Part shown: positions 1 to 9,725 of the stretch, one piece after another
Position numbering within the stretch: the stretch's first letter is position 1
Layout of the letters: every line of letters starts with the position of its first letter
Translations under genes and position numbers: made by a program
Origin: MWFE01 sp964481075
GTDB lineage: Bacteria; Bacteroidota; Bacteroidia; Bacteroidales; Tenuifilaceae
Reading direction: 5' to 3'
Assembly (NCBI GenBank): GCA_964481075.1
Contig: CAYZSD010000049.1
Span: 1 to 21,507 of the forward strand
DNA length: 21,507 nucleotides
Notes under the pieces: generated by a model
Told to the model about the DNA's origin: nothing
What the model saw: the letters and a program-made list of their open reading frames with translations, nothing else
The model's database searches: none

Positions 1-1992
1 GCAAAGACAATTACATATAAAGATATTACAATTGAACCAAATCGTGGAGATATTTGTGCACACGATGGAAGGCTACTGGCTACTTCTGTTCCTTACTACG
101 AAATAAGGATGGATTTACGAGCAGCGGGGTTAAAGGATGATATTTTTTACTCGAGCATTGACTCGCTTGCTATCTGCCTATCGAATTTTTTCAGGGATAA
201 GTCGCATTACTCCTACAAATCGGAATTGGTGAACGCACGCAAATTTGCCCGTAACAACAGGTACTATCCAATCGGTTCAAGATTAGTTAACTATATTGAA
301 TTGCAGGAAATTAAGCAGTTTCCGTTGTTTAGATTAGGAGAAAACAAAGGGGGATTCATACCAGTTCAAGTTAACAGACGTATTAGACCCCATGTAAGCC
401 TTGCGGCAAGAACAATCGGAAGCGTAAACGAAGGAGGTGTTGCTGTTGGCATTGAAGGAGCCTACGATTATGTTCTGAAAGGTAAAGCAGGTGTGAGCTA
501 TAGGCAGAGAGCTACAGGAAACATGTGGCTTGAGGTTAGCAGTTCGTTGCAGGTTGAACCTCAGGATGGGATGGATATTATCACTACACTTGATGTTACT
601 CTTCAGGATGTAGCAGAAAATGCATTAAGAGAGCAGCTAAGGAAGCACGATGCTGGACATGGGACAGTTATTTTGATGGAGGTAAGAACGGGAGATGTTA
701 GAGCAATAGCGAACCTAAGAAGGAATAAGGATGGTTCATATTCTGAGGCGTTTAACTATGCCATTGGAGAGGGCGCAGAACCAGGCTCTACCTTCAAGGT
801 TGCAACTCTAATTGCCTTGCTTGAAGATGGTTACGTTTCCCTTGAGGACACTGTTGATACCAAAAGGGGACAAACTAAATTCTACGATAAGACAATTACC
901 GACTCCAGGGAAGGCGGATATGGTAGAATTACTGTTAGAGAAGCATTCGAACTTTCTTCGAATGTTGCAATGGCCGACCTTGTTACAAGGCATTACCGAG
1001 GAAAAGAGAAGGAGTTCATTGATAGGTTGTACTCACTGAACCTTAATCAACCTCTTGATATTCCAATAAAGGGTGAGTCGAAACCATACATCAAATACCC
1101 GGGAGATCCCCTTTGGTCAGGAGTAACACTTCCAATGATGAGTATAGGTTATGAGGTGAAGCTTTCTCCTTTACAGATACTTACACTGTACAATGCCATT
1201 GCAAATAACGGCAAAATGGTTAAGCCTCGATTTGTACATTCAATTGAAAGGCACGGACAAACGGTAAGGACTTTCCGTACAGAAGTTATTAATCCTTCGA
1301 TTTGCTCAAGAAGAACTTTGAATCGGGTGAAGGAGGTGTTGGAGGGTGTAGTTGAAAATGGTACAGCAAAAAATATTAGCAATAAAAACTACAAGATTGC
1401 AGGGAAAACAGGCACCGCACAAATTGCTAGGGGAGCAAAAGGGTATAGGGATGAAACGGGTGTTGGTTACCAGGCGTCGTTTGTTGGATATTTTCCAGCC
1501 GATGACCCAAAATTCTCATGTATTGTTGTGGTTAATTCTCCTTCACGGAGTGTTTACTATGGTAATCTTGTTGCTGGCCCAATCTTTAAGGAGATAGCCG
1601 ACAAGGTTTATGCCACAAACCCTGAATGGTTTCCTGTAGTTAGCAGGAGACCGAAACTGAAAGAACTTCCTGAATCGAAATGTGGATACAAGCCAGATTT
1701 ACAGAACGTATTTTACGATTTAAAGATACCTACATCCGATGAAGTGCCAGGAGATATTTGGGTGAGTACCAGAAGATCAGACGAAAAGGTTGAATTTAGA
1801 AGAAAACCAGTAATAGACAACTTGGTACCTGACGTTACAGGAATGTGCCTTAAGGATGCACTATACCTATTGGAGAATTTAGGGTTGAGGGTTCAGGTAA
1901 GTGGGCGTGGAGCAATAAGAAGTCAATCAATTTCGCCTGGTGTGAGGGCTCGCAACGGTGATAGAATAGTTCTAGAAATGACAATGAACTAG
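1..1992 (+). CDS. ftsI: Division-specific peptidoglycan transpeptidase FtsI (class B PBP with PASTA domain), 5' end missing
   Basis: The reading frame is open from base 1, so the gene starts before the window; the first methionine at 109 is internal. Visible codons 15-27 contain the class B PBP dimerisation motif (RGDICAHDGRLLA). The transpeptidase domain has all three catalytic motifs: SxxK as STFK with the acyl-ester serine at 787-789, SxN as SSN at 955-963, and KTG at 1405-1413. The last 55 or so residues (VPDVTGM onwards) form a single PASTA domain. FtsI cross-links septal peptidoglycan in the periplasm as partner of FtsW, encoded downstream. The N-terminal cytoplasmic tail and membrane anchor are not visible. 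The neighbours (murE after 4 bases, then the dcw cluster) favour division-specific FtsI over an elongation PBP2. A C-terminal PASTA is common in Bacteroidota FtsI and also in SpoVD-type PBPs. No catalytic residue is missing. Confidence 0.95.
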   Translation, partial: AKTITYKDITIEPNRGDICAHDGRLLATSVPYYEIRMDLRAAGLKDDIFYSSIDSLAICLSNFFRDKSHYSYKSELVNARKFARNNRYYPIGSRLVNYIELQEIKQFPLFRLGENKGGFIPVQVNRRIRPHVSLAARTIGSVNEGGVAVGIEGAYDYVLKGKAGVSYRQRATGNMWLEVSSSLQVEPQDGMDIITTLDVTLQDVAENALREQLRKHDAGHGTVILMEVRTGDVRAIANLRRNKDGSYSEAFNYAIGEGAEPGSTFKVATLIALLEDGYVSLEDTVDTKRGQTKFYDKTITDSREGGYGRITVREAFELSSNVAMADLVTRHYRGKEKEFIDRLYSLNLNQPLDIPIKGESKPYIKYPGDPLWSGVTLPMMSIGYEVKLSPLQILTLYNAIANNGKMVKPRFVHSIERHGQTVRTFRTEVINPSICSRRTLNRVKEVLEGVVENGTAKNISNKNYKIAGKTGTAQIARGAKGYRDETGVGYQASFVGYFPADDPKFSCIVVVNSPSRSVYYGNLVAGPIFKEIADKVYATNPEWFPVVSRRPKLKELPESKCGYKPDLQNVFYDLKIPTSDEVPGDIWVSTRRSDEKVEFRRKPVIDNLVPDVTGMCLKDALYLLENLGLRVQVSGRGAIRSQSISPGVRARNGDRIVLEMTMN

Positions 1993-1996
1993 CAAA

Positions 1997-3463
1997 ATGA
2001 TGAAGAGTTTAAGTGAACTGCTGAACGGACAAGAATTAATTGAGGTTGTGGGAGATTTCAACCCAATTATCTCTTCGTTGGCCTTTGATTCAAGAGAAGT
2101 GGGAAACGACATTCTTTTCTTTGCCATTCGTGGTACCCAAACCGACGGCCATTCATTCATTGAACAAGCTATTGCAAAAGGGGCAGCAGCGATAATCTGC
2201 GAGGATTTCCCTGAAACATTTCAACCAACGGTGTGCTACATTAAAGTGGCTTGTTCGTCATACACAATGGGGAAAGTTGCTTCAATTTTTTATGATTTCC
2301 CTTCCAGCAAGTTAAAACTGATAGGTATTACCGGGACAAATGGTAAAACTACAACAGTTACTGTACTCTATAAACTTGTCAATCAATTAGGAGGAAAGTC
2401 GGGATTAATCTCAACAATTGCTTGCTTTATTGGCGATGAAAGAATTCCGAGCACACACACAACCCCTGACACACTTTCGCTTAACAGGCTTCTAAAGAGG
2501 ATGGTTGACGAGGGTTGTACTCATTGTTTCATGGAGGTTAGCTCCCACTCGGTAGTTCAAAACCGTATTGCTGGATTAATGTTTGCAGGAGGCATATTTA
2601 GCAATATTACCCACGATCACCTCGACTATCATAAAACATTTGCTGAATATATTAAAGCAAAAAAAATGTTCTTCGATGGCCTAAGTTCCAGCGCTTTTGC
2701 ACTAACCAATGTTGATGATAGAAACGGAAGAGTGATGATACAGAATACGAAGGCAAAGGTTTATACTTATTCCCTTCGAAGCATGGCCGACTTTAGATGT
2801 AAAATAATTGAACATCAGTTCGATGGAATGCTTCTTAGTGTTGATGGTATTGAGTTTTGGAGCAGGCTAATAGGTGGCTTCAACGCCTACAATCTATTAG
2901 CAGTTTATTCAGCTGCAAGGCTCATTGGATACGAAAAGGATGAGATCTTGAGAATTTTGAGCTTGATTGAGCCCGTTAGTGGTCGTTTTGAACACGTTAA
3001 ATCGCCAAATGGAGTGATCGCTGTGGTTGATTACGCTCATACTCCCGATGCTCTTGAAAATGTTATTTCAACAATCTCAAAAATTCTACCGTCAGATAAT
3101 AAGCTTATTACAGTGATTGGGGCAGGAGGTAATAGGGATAAAACAAAACGCCCAGTCATGGCACAGGTAGCAGTTCAAGGAAGCAATCTGGTAATCCTAA
3201 CATCTGACAATCCAAGGAACGAGGATCCAAATGAAATTATCAATGACATGAAACAGGGTGTTAGTGCGGCAGAGATTGGTAAAGTGTTAACGATTACAGA
3301 TAGAAGAGACGCGATTAGAGCTGCTTGCTTGTTGGCTTCAGCCGGCGATTTTGTTTTGGTTGCAGGGAAGGGCCATGAGAATTATCAGGAGTTCAATGGA
3401 GAGAAGGTTCATTTTGACGATAAAGAGGAAATAGAAAAGATATTTAATACGCTAAAATCATGA
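1997..3463 (+). CDS. murE: UDP-N-acetylmuramoyl-tripeptide synthetase MurE (meso-DAP-adding)
   Basis: Cytoplasmic Mur ligase that adds the third stem-peptide residue to UDP-MurNAc-L-Ala-D-Glu using ATP. Length is 488 aa, normal for MurE. The ATP-binding loop TGTNGKTTT lies around residues 111-119. The MEVSSHSV and NITHDHLDYH motifs follow, and the lysine expected to be carbamylated is K222 in YIKAKKMF. DYAHTPDAL and the C-terminal GKGHENYQ are also present. The DNPR motif at residues 404-407 is the known marker for meso-diaminopimelate rather than lysine specificity, which implies DAP-type peptidoglycan. The start is one of two adjacent ATGs (1997 or 2000), four bases after the ftsI stop with no convincing Shine-Dalgarno, as usual in this phylum. 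The 3' end overlaps mraY by ATGA, suggesting translational coupling. Confidence 0.97.
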   Translation: MMKSLSELLNGQELIEVVGDFNPIISSLAFDSREVGNDILFFAIRGTQTDGHSFIEQAIAKGAAAIICEDFPETFQPTVCYIKVACSSYTMGKVASIFYDFPSSKLKLIGITGTNGKTTTVTVLYKLVNQLGGKSGLISTIACFIGDERIPSTHTTPDTLSLNRLLKRMVDEGCTHCFMEVSSHSVVQNRIAGLMFAGGIFSNITHDHLDYHKTFAEYIKAKKMFFDGLSSSAFALTNVDDRNGRVMIQNTKAKVYTYSLRSMADFRCKIIEHQFDGMLLSVDGIEFWSRLIGGFNAYNLLAVYSAARLIGYEKDEILRILSLIEPVSGRFEHVKSPNGVIAVVDYAHTPDALENVISTISKILPSDNKLITVIGAGGNRDKTKRPVMAQVAVQGSNLVILTSDNPRNEDPNEIINDMKQGVSAAEIGKVLTITDRRDAIRAACLLASAGDFVLVAGKGHENYQEFNGEKVHFDDKEEIEKIFNTLKS

Positions 3464-4701
3464 TTTACTATCTCTTTCAATATCTTCAGAATTACGATTT
3501 ACCTGGAACAGGTTTGTTTCAGTACATTTCGTTTCGTTCGGGATTAGCAATCATTACCTCACTGGCAATCTCTCTTCTAATAGGAAAGAGGATAATTTAC
3601 TTTCTTCAGAAGAAGCAGATAGGTGAAGAGGTAAGGAATCTTGGCCTTGAAGGTCAAATGCAAAAAAAGGGTACCCCAACAATGGGTGGAATCATTATCC
3701 TGTTTTCTATTGTTATTCCAGTTATTCTCTTTGCCGATATATTCAATATATATGTAATAATGATGTTAGTAACTACCCTTTGGTTGGGGATGGTTGGTTT
3801 TGCCGATGATTATATTAAGGTATTCAGGAAGGAAAAGAAAGGGCTTTCAGGAAGGTTGAAGGTATTGGGGCAGGTTAGTTTAGGTCTTTTTATTGGACTA
3901 ACAATGTATTTAAGTCCCGATGTTGTGGTGAGAGAAAAAGTTGAAAGAGGAACAAGGGTTGAGACCATTGAAGGGTATAACATTGCTGAAATTGAAGGAG
4001 TTTCACTCTCACCAAATCAGAAGACGACAAAAACTACAATCCCCTTCTTGAAAAACAATGAGTTTGACTATGAATTTCTTGTTCCTGTCAACGGAAGGTG
4101 GTCAAGGAATATAGCCTGGATTCTTTTTGTTGGAGCAGTAATATTTATTGTGACAGCTGTTTCGAACGGTGCAAATCTAACCGATGGGCTTGACGGGCTT
4201 GCAACGGGAGTAAGTGCAGTGATTGGTACTACTTTAGGGATATTTGCTTATCTATCAGGGAACGTAATATATGCTGAGTATCTCAATATCATGTACATAC
4301 CCAGTACTGGAGAGCTTGTTGTGTTTATGAGTGCATTTATTGGAGCAGCAATTGGGTTTTTGTGGTACAACAGCTACCCTGCACAGGTTTTCATGGGCGA
4401 TACAGGAAGTTTGGCAATAGGAGGCATAATAGCAGTTTACGCAATTCTTATTCGTAAAGAACTTCTCATTCCAATACTATGCGGGATATTCTTTGTTGAA
4501 ACCTTATCGGTTATGATACAAGTGAGCTACTTTAAGCGAACCAAAAGAAAATACGGAGAAGGGAAAAGGATTTTTCTTATGTCGCCCCTTCATCACCATT
4601 ACCAAATGAAAGGCTATCCAGAACCAAAGATAGTGACTCGTTTTTGGATTGTAGCAATTATGCTAGCTGTTATTGCTGTTGTAACCCTAAAGATTAGATA
4701 G
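3460..4701 (+). CDS. mraY: Phospho-N-acetylmuramoyl-pentapeptide transferase MraY
   Basis: Polytopic inner-membrane enzyme that transfers phospho-MurNAc-pentapeptide from UDP to undecaprenyl phosphate, forming lipid I. Family motifs in order: GTPTMGG (71-77), the Asp pair in FADDYIK (D116-D117), NLTDGLDG (239-246), MGDTGS (312-317), and the histidine cluster HHH (378-380). At 413 residues it is longer than the roughly 360-residue E. coli enzyme. The extra length is mainly a hydrophilic insertion around residues 152-217, between membrane segments, which I recall as usual in Bacteroidota MraY. The start ATG overlaps the murE stop by four bases, and murD starts two bases after the stop. Confidence 0.97.
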   Translation: MIYYLFQYLQNYDLPGTGLFQYISFRSGLAIITSLAISLLIGKRIIYFLQKKQIGEEVRNLGLEGQMQKKGTPTMGGIIILFSIVIPVILFADIFNIYVIMMLVTTLWLGMVGFADDYIKVFRKEKKGLSGRLKVLGQVSLGLFIGLTMYLSPDVVVREKVERGTRVETIEGYNIAEIEGVSLSPNQKTTKTTIPFLKNNEFDYEFLVPVNGRWSRNIAWILFVGAVIFIVTAVSNGANLTDGLDGLATGVSAVIGTTLGIFAYLSGNVIYAEYLNIMYIPSTGELVVFMSAFIGAAIGFLWYNSYPAQVFMGDTGSLAIGGIIAVYAILIRKELLIPILCGIFFVETLSVMIQVSYFKRTKRKYGEGKRIFLMSPLHHHYQMKGYPEPKIVTRFWIVAIMLAVIAVVTLKIR

Positions 4702-4703
4702 GT

Positions 4704-6056
4704 ATGAACGACAAAGATTTTGAAAAACGTATAGTTATTCTTGGAGGAGGCGAAAGCGGTGTTGGTGCTGCAATACTGGCACAAAAGAAAGGTTTTGAGG
4801 TTTTTCTTTCAGATAGTGGAGTAATTAAACCGAGGTATAAGGATTTACTGACAAAGCATAATATTTCATGGGAGGAGGGATGCCACACAGAGGCGTTAAT
4901 ATACAATGCATTTGAGGTGGTAAAATCACCTGGAATACCTGACAAGAATTACATTGTTCAGGAGCTGATAAAACGGGGTATTCCGGTTATCTCTGAGATA
5001 GAACTTGCTGGACGTTACACTAATGCAGTAAAGATTTGCATCACAGGTAGCAATGGTAAAACAACAACAACGACCCTTATTCATCACATGATGGAAAAGG
5101 CAGGTTTAAATGTTGGACTTGCAGGGAATGTGGGTCGAAGTTTTGCTCTGCAAGTAGCAGAATGCAACTATGATTACTATGTCATAGAACTTAGTAGCTT
5201 TCAGCTTGATGGAATGTACACCTTCAAACCCGATATAGCTATCCTTTTGAATATTACCCCCGATCATTTAGACAGGTACGATTACAAAATGGAAAACTAT
5301 GTCAATTCTAAGTTCAGAATAACCCAGAATCTTTCGGAAGATGAATGTTTCATTTTTTGCTCCGACGATGAGGTAACAACTGAGCACCTGAAACAAATAA
5401 TACTTAAGGCGCAGGTTTTACCATTTTCTCAAAAAAAGGAAGAGGGTCAAACAGCTTTTCTTAGGGACTCGAGCATGTTTATTAACTACCATAATAGCGA
5501 TTTTGGAATGTCAATTAACGATCTGGCTCTGAAAGGAATACATAATGTTTACAACTCTATGGCTGCTGGAATTGCAGGACATGTACTAAATATCCGAAAA
5601 GAGGTGATTAGGGAAAGTTTGTCTGATTTTCAGGGTGTTGAACACAGACTTGAGCCAGTTTTAACCATAAGGGGAGTACAATATATTAACGATTCAAAGG
5701 CAACTAATGTCAACTCTGCATGGTATGCCCTTGAAACCATGAAGACTCAAGTAGTTTGGATTGCAGGTGGAACAGATAAAGGGAATAATTACAACGAGTT
5801 AATGGAGGTTGTGAAAGAAAAAGTAAAAGCACTGATATGCTTGGGAGTGGATAACACAGCATTATTAGATGCTTTTTCAGAAGTTGTACCCATAATAGTA
5901 CAAACTCAGTCAATGCAAGATGCTGTAACGCAAGCGTATCGTTTAACATCGCCTGGTGAAACGGTATTGTTATCGCCAGCCTGTGCTAGTTTCGATTTAT
6001 TTGAAAATTTTGAGGATAGAGGTCGTCAGTTTAAGCAAGCTGTAAGAAATTTATAA
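4704..6056 (+). CDS. murD: UDP-N-acetylmuramoylalanine--D-glutamate ligase MurD
   Basis: Cytoplasmic Mur ligase that adds D-glutamate to UDP-MurNAc-L-Ala. The 450-aa length is normal. The N-terminal UDP-binding region begins RIVILGGGESGVG (residues 9-21). The ATP loop TGSNGKTTT is near residues 114-122. ELSSFQLDG and NITPDHLDRY mark the central domain. NDSKATN and AGGTDKG in the C-terminal part, plus the closing SPACASFDLFENFEDRG motif, are diagnostic of MurD rather than MurC, MurE or MurF. It lies two bases downstream of mraY and eleven bases before ftsW, inside the tightly packed dcw operon. Confidence 0.97.
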   Translation: MNDKDFEKRIVILGGGESGVGAAILAQKKGFEVFLSDSGVIKPRYKDLLTKHNISWEEGCHTEALIYNAFEVVKSPGIPDKNYIVQELIKRGIPVISEIELAGRYTNAVKICITGSNGKTTTTTLIHHMMEKAGLNVGLAGNVGRSFALQVAECNYDYYVIELSSFQLDGMYTFKPDIAILLNITPDHLDRYDYKMENYVNSKFRITQNLSEDECFIFCSDDEVTTEHLKQIILKAQVLPFSQKKEEGQTAFLRDSSMFINYHNSDFGMSINDLALKGIHNVYNSMAAGIAGHVLNIRKEVIRESLSDFQGVEHRLEPVLTIRGVQYINDSKATNVNSAWYALETMKTQVVWIAGGTDKGNNYNELMEVVKEKVKALICLGVDNTALLDAFSEVVPIIVQTQSMQDAVTQAYRLTSPGETVLLSPACASFDLFENFEDRGRQFKQAVRNL

Positions 6057-6067
6057 GGTAATATTAA

Positions 6068-7234
6068 ATGGAAGGATTATTTAGCAAGTATTTCAAAGGG
6101 GATAAAGTCATTTGGTTGATAGTGATTTTACTTTCAATCATCTCGTTACTTGCAGTTTATAGCTCTACAGGGTCTTTAGCTTATAGGTTCCAGGGGGGTA
6201 ATACAACACACTATTTTCTAAGACAATTTAGTTTTATTCTCGCTGGACTAATTGTAATATTCCTAACCCATTTGATATCCTACAAGGTATATTCCCCAAT
6301 ATCACCCGCTCTTCTTTACATTGCCATACCCTTACTTGCCGTTACACTTCTTTTCGGTACAAACATAAATCAGGCTGCTCGATGGTTGGAAGTTCCAGGT
6401 TTAGGTATAACTATTCAAACTTCAGATTTTGCAAAATTGGCTCTCATAATGTACCTCGCTCGTGTGCTTTCGATTCAAAATACACAAGAGAGCGAAGTGA
6501 AAAAAGTCTTTTTTTCAATAGCTACACCAATAGTTCTAGTGTGCTTGCTAATTCTTCCTGCAAACTTCTCAACTGCATTAATGCTAGGTGTAATAAGTTG
6601 GATTATGCTATTTATCGGGCGGGTTAACCTTAAATTCCTTTTCGGCCTAACAGGTATTGCCGTTGTTTTCCTTGCTGTTTTCATATTCGTTGTTCTGCAA
6701 ACAAGCACAATTAGCAGAGTTCAAACATGGAAGAACAGGATAGAAAACTTTAGTAAATCGGAGGGTGGCGAGAACTATCAGGCCCAGCAATCAAAAATCG
6801 CAATTGCAACAGGGGGACTAATTGGTAAGGGACCTGGTAATAGTACACAACGAAACTTCTTGCCCCACCCATACTCCGATTTTATCTATGCAATTATTGT
6901 AGAAGAGTATGGGGTAATTGGTGGTGTTGTTATCCTACTACTTTACCTCATTCTTTTATTTAGAACAGGTCTGATTGTAAAGAAGGCACAACGGACTTTC
7001 CCCGCTTTTTTAGCTGTTGGGTTAACGTTAGTTATTGTTTTCCAAGCATGGGTAAACATGGCAGTTGCTGTCAATCTAATTCCAGTTACAGGACAACCAT
7101 TACCTTTAGTAAGTATGGGTGGTACATCAATGATTTTTACTAGTGTTGCAATAGGTATCCTTTTAAGTATAAGCCGAAGTCAAAGTAAATCAGAACTATT
7201 CGATGGAGAAGAAATGCCTAAAGGTGATAGTTAG
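6068..7234 (+). CDS. ftsW: Septal peptidoglycan glycosyltransferase FtsW
   Basis: SEDS-family integral membrane protein that polymerises lipid II into septal glycan strands, working with the class B PBP FtsI encoded upstream. It has about ten hydrophobic segments across 388 aa. The SEDS signatures are clear: GLIGKGPGNSTQRNFLP, followed by YSDFIYAIIVEEYG containing the conserved extracellular aspartate, and near the C terminus NLIPVTGQPLPLVSMGG. Location between murD and murG supports FtsW over the paralogues RodA and SpoVE. The last 32 bases overlap the start of murG in a different frame, a common arrangement that can couple their translation. Confidence 0.95.
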   Translation: MEGLFSKYFKGDKVIWLIVILLSIISLLAVYSSTGSLAYRFQGGNTTHYFLRQFSFILAGLIVIFLTHLISYKVYSPISPALLYIAIPLLAVTLLFGTNINQAARWLEVPGLGITIQTSDFAKLALIMYLARVLSIQNTQESEVKKVFFSIATPIVLVCLLILPANFSTALMLGVISWIMLFIGRVNLKFLFGLTGIAVVFLAVFIFVVLQTSTISRVQTWKNRIENFSKSEGGENYQAQQSKIAIATGGLIGKGPGNSTQRNFLPHPYSDFIYAIIVEEYGVIGGVVILLLYLILLFRTGLIVKKAQRTFPAFLAVGLTLVIVFQAWVNMAVAVNLIPVTGQPLPLVSMGGTSMIFTSVAIGILLSISRSQSKSELFDGEEMPKGDS

Positions 7235-8315
7235 TGGAGGAGGTACGGGTGGTCACATTTTTCCTGCTATCTCAATAGCCAATGCTCTGCGGGATGAAGT
7301 TCCCAACGTTGAGATTCTCTTCGTTGGGGCTGAGGGTCGTATGGAGATGGAAAAAGTACCCAATGCTGGGTACCCCATTGTTGGATTACCAGTTGTTGGT
7401 CTTCAAAGAAAGTTAACGGCAAAGAACTTGCTTCTTCCATTTAAACTCATTTCAAGCTTGCTGAAGGCTACAAGAGTTGTGAAAAGTTTTAAACCCGATG
7501 TTGTTGTTGGGGTTGGTGGTTATGCAAGTGGCCCAATACTAAGGGTTGCACAAGGAATGGGAATCCCAACATTAATTCAGGAACAGAATTCCTATGCAGG
7601 CGTTACAAATCGGTTACTTGGGAAAAGAGCAAAAGCAATATGTGTTGCATACGAAGGAATGGAGAAATATTTTCCATCAGATAAAATAGTTCTAACAGGT
7701 AATCCGGTAAGGAAGGGATTCGATAAGGTAGATGAGCTAAGGAAGGACGCATACGATTTCTTCGGAATACCCTTTGAAAATAGGGTTGTGCTTGTAATCG
7801 GTGGAAGTTTAGGCGCAAGAACAATCAATCAAAGTATATTAGATGGAATCGAGGTTTTGGCAAAGCAAAATGATGTAACACTTCTCTGGCAAACGGGTAA
7901 GCTATATCACGATGCTATTATGTCCAAATTAGAGGATATGAACTTCACGAATATTAAGGTTTTCGACTTTATCAATAGGATGGACCTTGCGTACGCTGCC
8001 TCAAATGTAGTGGTTTCAAGAGCGGGTGCTTGCTCAATTTCGGAACTTTGTTTGGTTGCAAAACCCTGTATCCTAGTACCATCACCTAATGTTGCAGAAG
8101 ATCATCAAACAAAGAATGCGATGGCATTGGTGAAAAAAGGGGCAGCTTTAATGATTGCAGACAATGAAGCACCAAGATGTCTGGTTGACGGAATTGTCGA
8201 ACTCCTGAACAACGAGGAAAAGCAACAAGAATTGTCGAGAAATATTAAAAATCTTGCATTAACTAATTCTGATAGAGTTATTGCCAGGAAAGTAATTGAG
8301 ATAGCAGTTAAGTAA
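7203..8315 (+). CDS. murG: UDP-GlcNAc:lipid I N-acetylglucosaminyltransferase MurG
   Basis: Peripheral GT-B glycosyltransferase on the cytoplasmic membrane face that adds GlcNAc to lipid I to make lipid II. The 370-aa length is typical. The N-terminal lipid-binding glycine loop GGGTGGH lies at residues 12-18. GVGGYASGP is the second glycine loop, and EQNSYAGVTNR and LTGNPVR follow. The UDP-GlcNAc half has GGSLGARTIN and SRAGACSISEL, ending with EDHQTKNA. The ATG at 7203 lies inside ftsW. It is preferred because it places the first glycine loop at the usual distance from the N terminus, and the ATG at 7214 is out of frame. Confidence 0.97.
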   Translation: MEKKCLKVIVSGGGTGGHIFPAISIANALRDEVPNVEILFVGAEGRMEMEKVPNAGYPIVGLPVVGLQRKLTAKNLLLPFKLISSLLKATRVVKSFKPDVVVGVGGYASGPILRVAQGMGIPTLIQEQNSYAGVTNRLLGKRAKAICVAYEGMEKYFPSDKIVLTGNPVRKGFDKVDELRKDAYDFFGIPFENRVVLVIGGSLGARTINQSILDGIEVLAKQNDVTLLWQTGKLYHDAIMSKLEDMNFTNIKVFDFINRMDLAYAASNVVVSRAGACSISELCLVAKPCILVPSPNVAEDHQTKNAMALVKKGAALMIADNEAPRCLVDGIVELLNNEEKQQELSRNIKNLALTNSDRVIARKVIEIAVK

Positions 8316-8330
8316 CTTGTGGTTGTATTG

Positions 8331-9725
8331 ATGGAACTAGAGAAGTTTAAACGAGTCTATTTTTTAGGTATCGGGGGCATTGGAATGAGTGCCCTGGCTA
8401 GCTATTTCGCCCGATTAGGTAAGCAAGTTGCTGGCTATGATAGTACCCCATCGGCTATCACCAAGATGCTTCTGAGTGAAGGTATTTTGGTTAATCATCA
8501 TGATGCAATTGAAGTTATTCCCTTAGAGTTTATTAATAATCAAGACGATACGCTTGTTGTCTATACCCCAGCTATTCCTTTATCAAGCATACAGCTTAAC
8601 TTCTTTACTGCAAGACAAGCACCAATTTACAAGAGAGCGCAAATACTAGGTTTCATTGCTAATGAGTACACAACTGCTGCAGTGTCAGGAACACATGGAA
8701 AAACAACGACAACAACCTTACTCACTCATCTTCTTTCGCAAACACCTCAAGGGTGCGATGCATTTCTAGGTGGCATTTCTAAGAATTTTTCGAGCAATCT
8801 TGTGCTAAACGACCGTGGTGCTAATCGAATGGTCGTTGAGGCCGATGAGTTCGATCGTAGTTTTCATTGTTTAACGCCCCAGCTGGCCATTGTTACATCA
8901 GTCGATGCCGACCACCTCGATGTATATGGCTCACATCATGAGGTTAAGCTTGCTTTCAATAAGTTTATTGAAAATATTTCAGAAGGCGGTATCCTGATTA
9001 TCAAGAAAAACATTGAAGGGGTTGGGTGCGAGAATCAGAATATCAGTAAGTACACCTATGCAGCATTCGAAGAGGCCGATTTTTATGCGATAAACGTAAG
9101 CCAAAGTTCTGGTTTCTATTCATTTGATTTAATCACCCCTTTTGGGTGTATAGTAGATTTGAGCCTTGGCATACCTGGTCAATATAACCTTGAAAACGCT
9201 GTTGCAGCTTCCGCCGCTGCATTGGTTTGGGGAATCGAGGTTGATGCCTTGAGAGAGGGTTTAAAGTCATTTATGGGGATACAGCGTCGATTCGATATTC
9301 GTTTTCAAGGTAAATCGGTTGTTTATATCGACGACTACGCTCATCATCCCAAGGAGATCGATGCAGCCATTTCATCGGTTAGAGATATTTACCCAAGCCG
9401 GAGGCTTACAGGGGTATTTCAGCCACATCTTTACACAAGGACCCAGGACTTCATGGACGATTTTGCTAGGAGTTTAAGTGCTCTCGATGAGGTTATTCTC
9501 CTTGATATTTATCCTGCCCGCGAGGAACCAATTCCTGGAGTAACGTCTGAAAGTTTACTGGAAAAAGTAAGCTGTGAGAACAAAACAGTATGTAAACTCG
9601 ATGAGCTGGTAGGTATTCTTGCAAGCCAAACAATTGATGTTCTCTTAACGATGGGCGCAGGAAGCATCGATAGGGCTGCAATTGAAATAGAGAGTCTTTT
9701 AAAAGAAAGGGAAAGCCAATGCTGA
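8331..9725 (+). CDS. murC: UDP-N-acetylmuramate--L-alanine ligase MurC
   Basis: Cytoplasmic Mur ligase that attaches L-alanine to UDP-MurNAc, the first stem-peptide step. With the ATG at 8331 the protein is 464 aa and begins MELEKFKRVYFLGIGGIGMS, putting the Rossmann-type GIGGIGMS loop at residues 13-20 as in homologues. The frame extends to a GTG at 8319, but the ATG is the better start. The ATP loop SGTHGKTTTTT starts at residue 119; the histidine in GTHGKT is characteristic of MurC. VEADEFDRSF and DYAHHPKEI follow. The C-terminal domain ends in GAGSID and an acidic tail. The stop overlaps the ftsQ start by seven bases. Confidence 0.96.
   Translation: MELEKFKRVYFLGIGGIGMSALASYFARLGKQVAGYDSTPSAITKMLLSEGILVNHHDAIEVIPLEFINNQDDTLVVYTPAIPLSSIQLNFFTARQAPIYKRAQILGFIANEYTTAAVSGTHGKTTTTTLLTHLLSQTPQGCDAFLGGISKNFSSNLVLNDRGANRMVVEADEFDRSFHCLTPQLAIVTSVDADHLDVYGSHHEVKLAFNKFIENISEGGILIIKKNIEGVGCENQNISKYTYAAFEEADFYAINVSQSSGFYSFDLITPFGCIVDLSLGIPGQYNLENAVAASAAALVWGIEVDALREGLKSFMGIQRRFDIRFQGKSVVYIDDYAHHPKEIDAAISSVRDIYPSRRLTGVFQPHLYTRTQDFMDDFARSLSALDEVILLDIYPAREEPIPGVTSESLLEKVSCENKTVCKLDELVGILASQTIDVLLTMGAGSIDRAAIEIESLLKERESQC

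Noticed and set aside
3913..4110. Large insertion in MraY compared with E. coli
   Set aside because: I recall the same hydrophilic insertion in other Bacteroidota MraY proteins, so it is a lineage trait and not a novelty.
7203..7234. The 32-base ftsW/murG overlap as a sign of error or fusion
   Set aside because: Both reading frames are intact with proper family ends; such overlaps are common in dcw clusters.
8319..8330. GTG at 8319 as murC start
   Set aside because: The ATG at 8331 gives the N-terminal length seen in MurC homologues, and the four extra residues add nothing.
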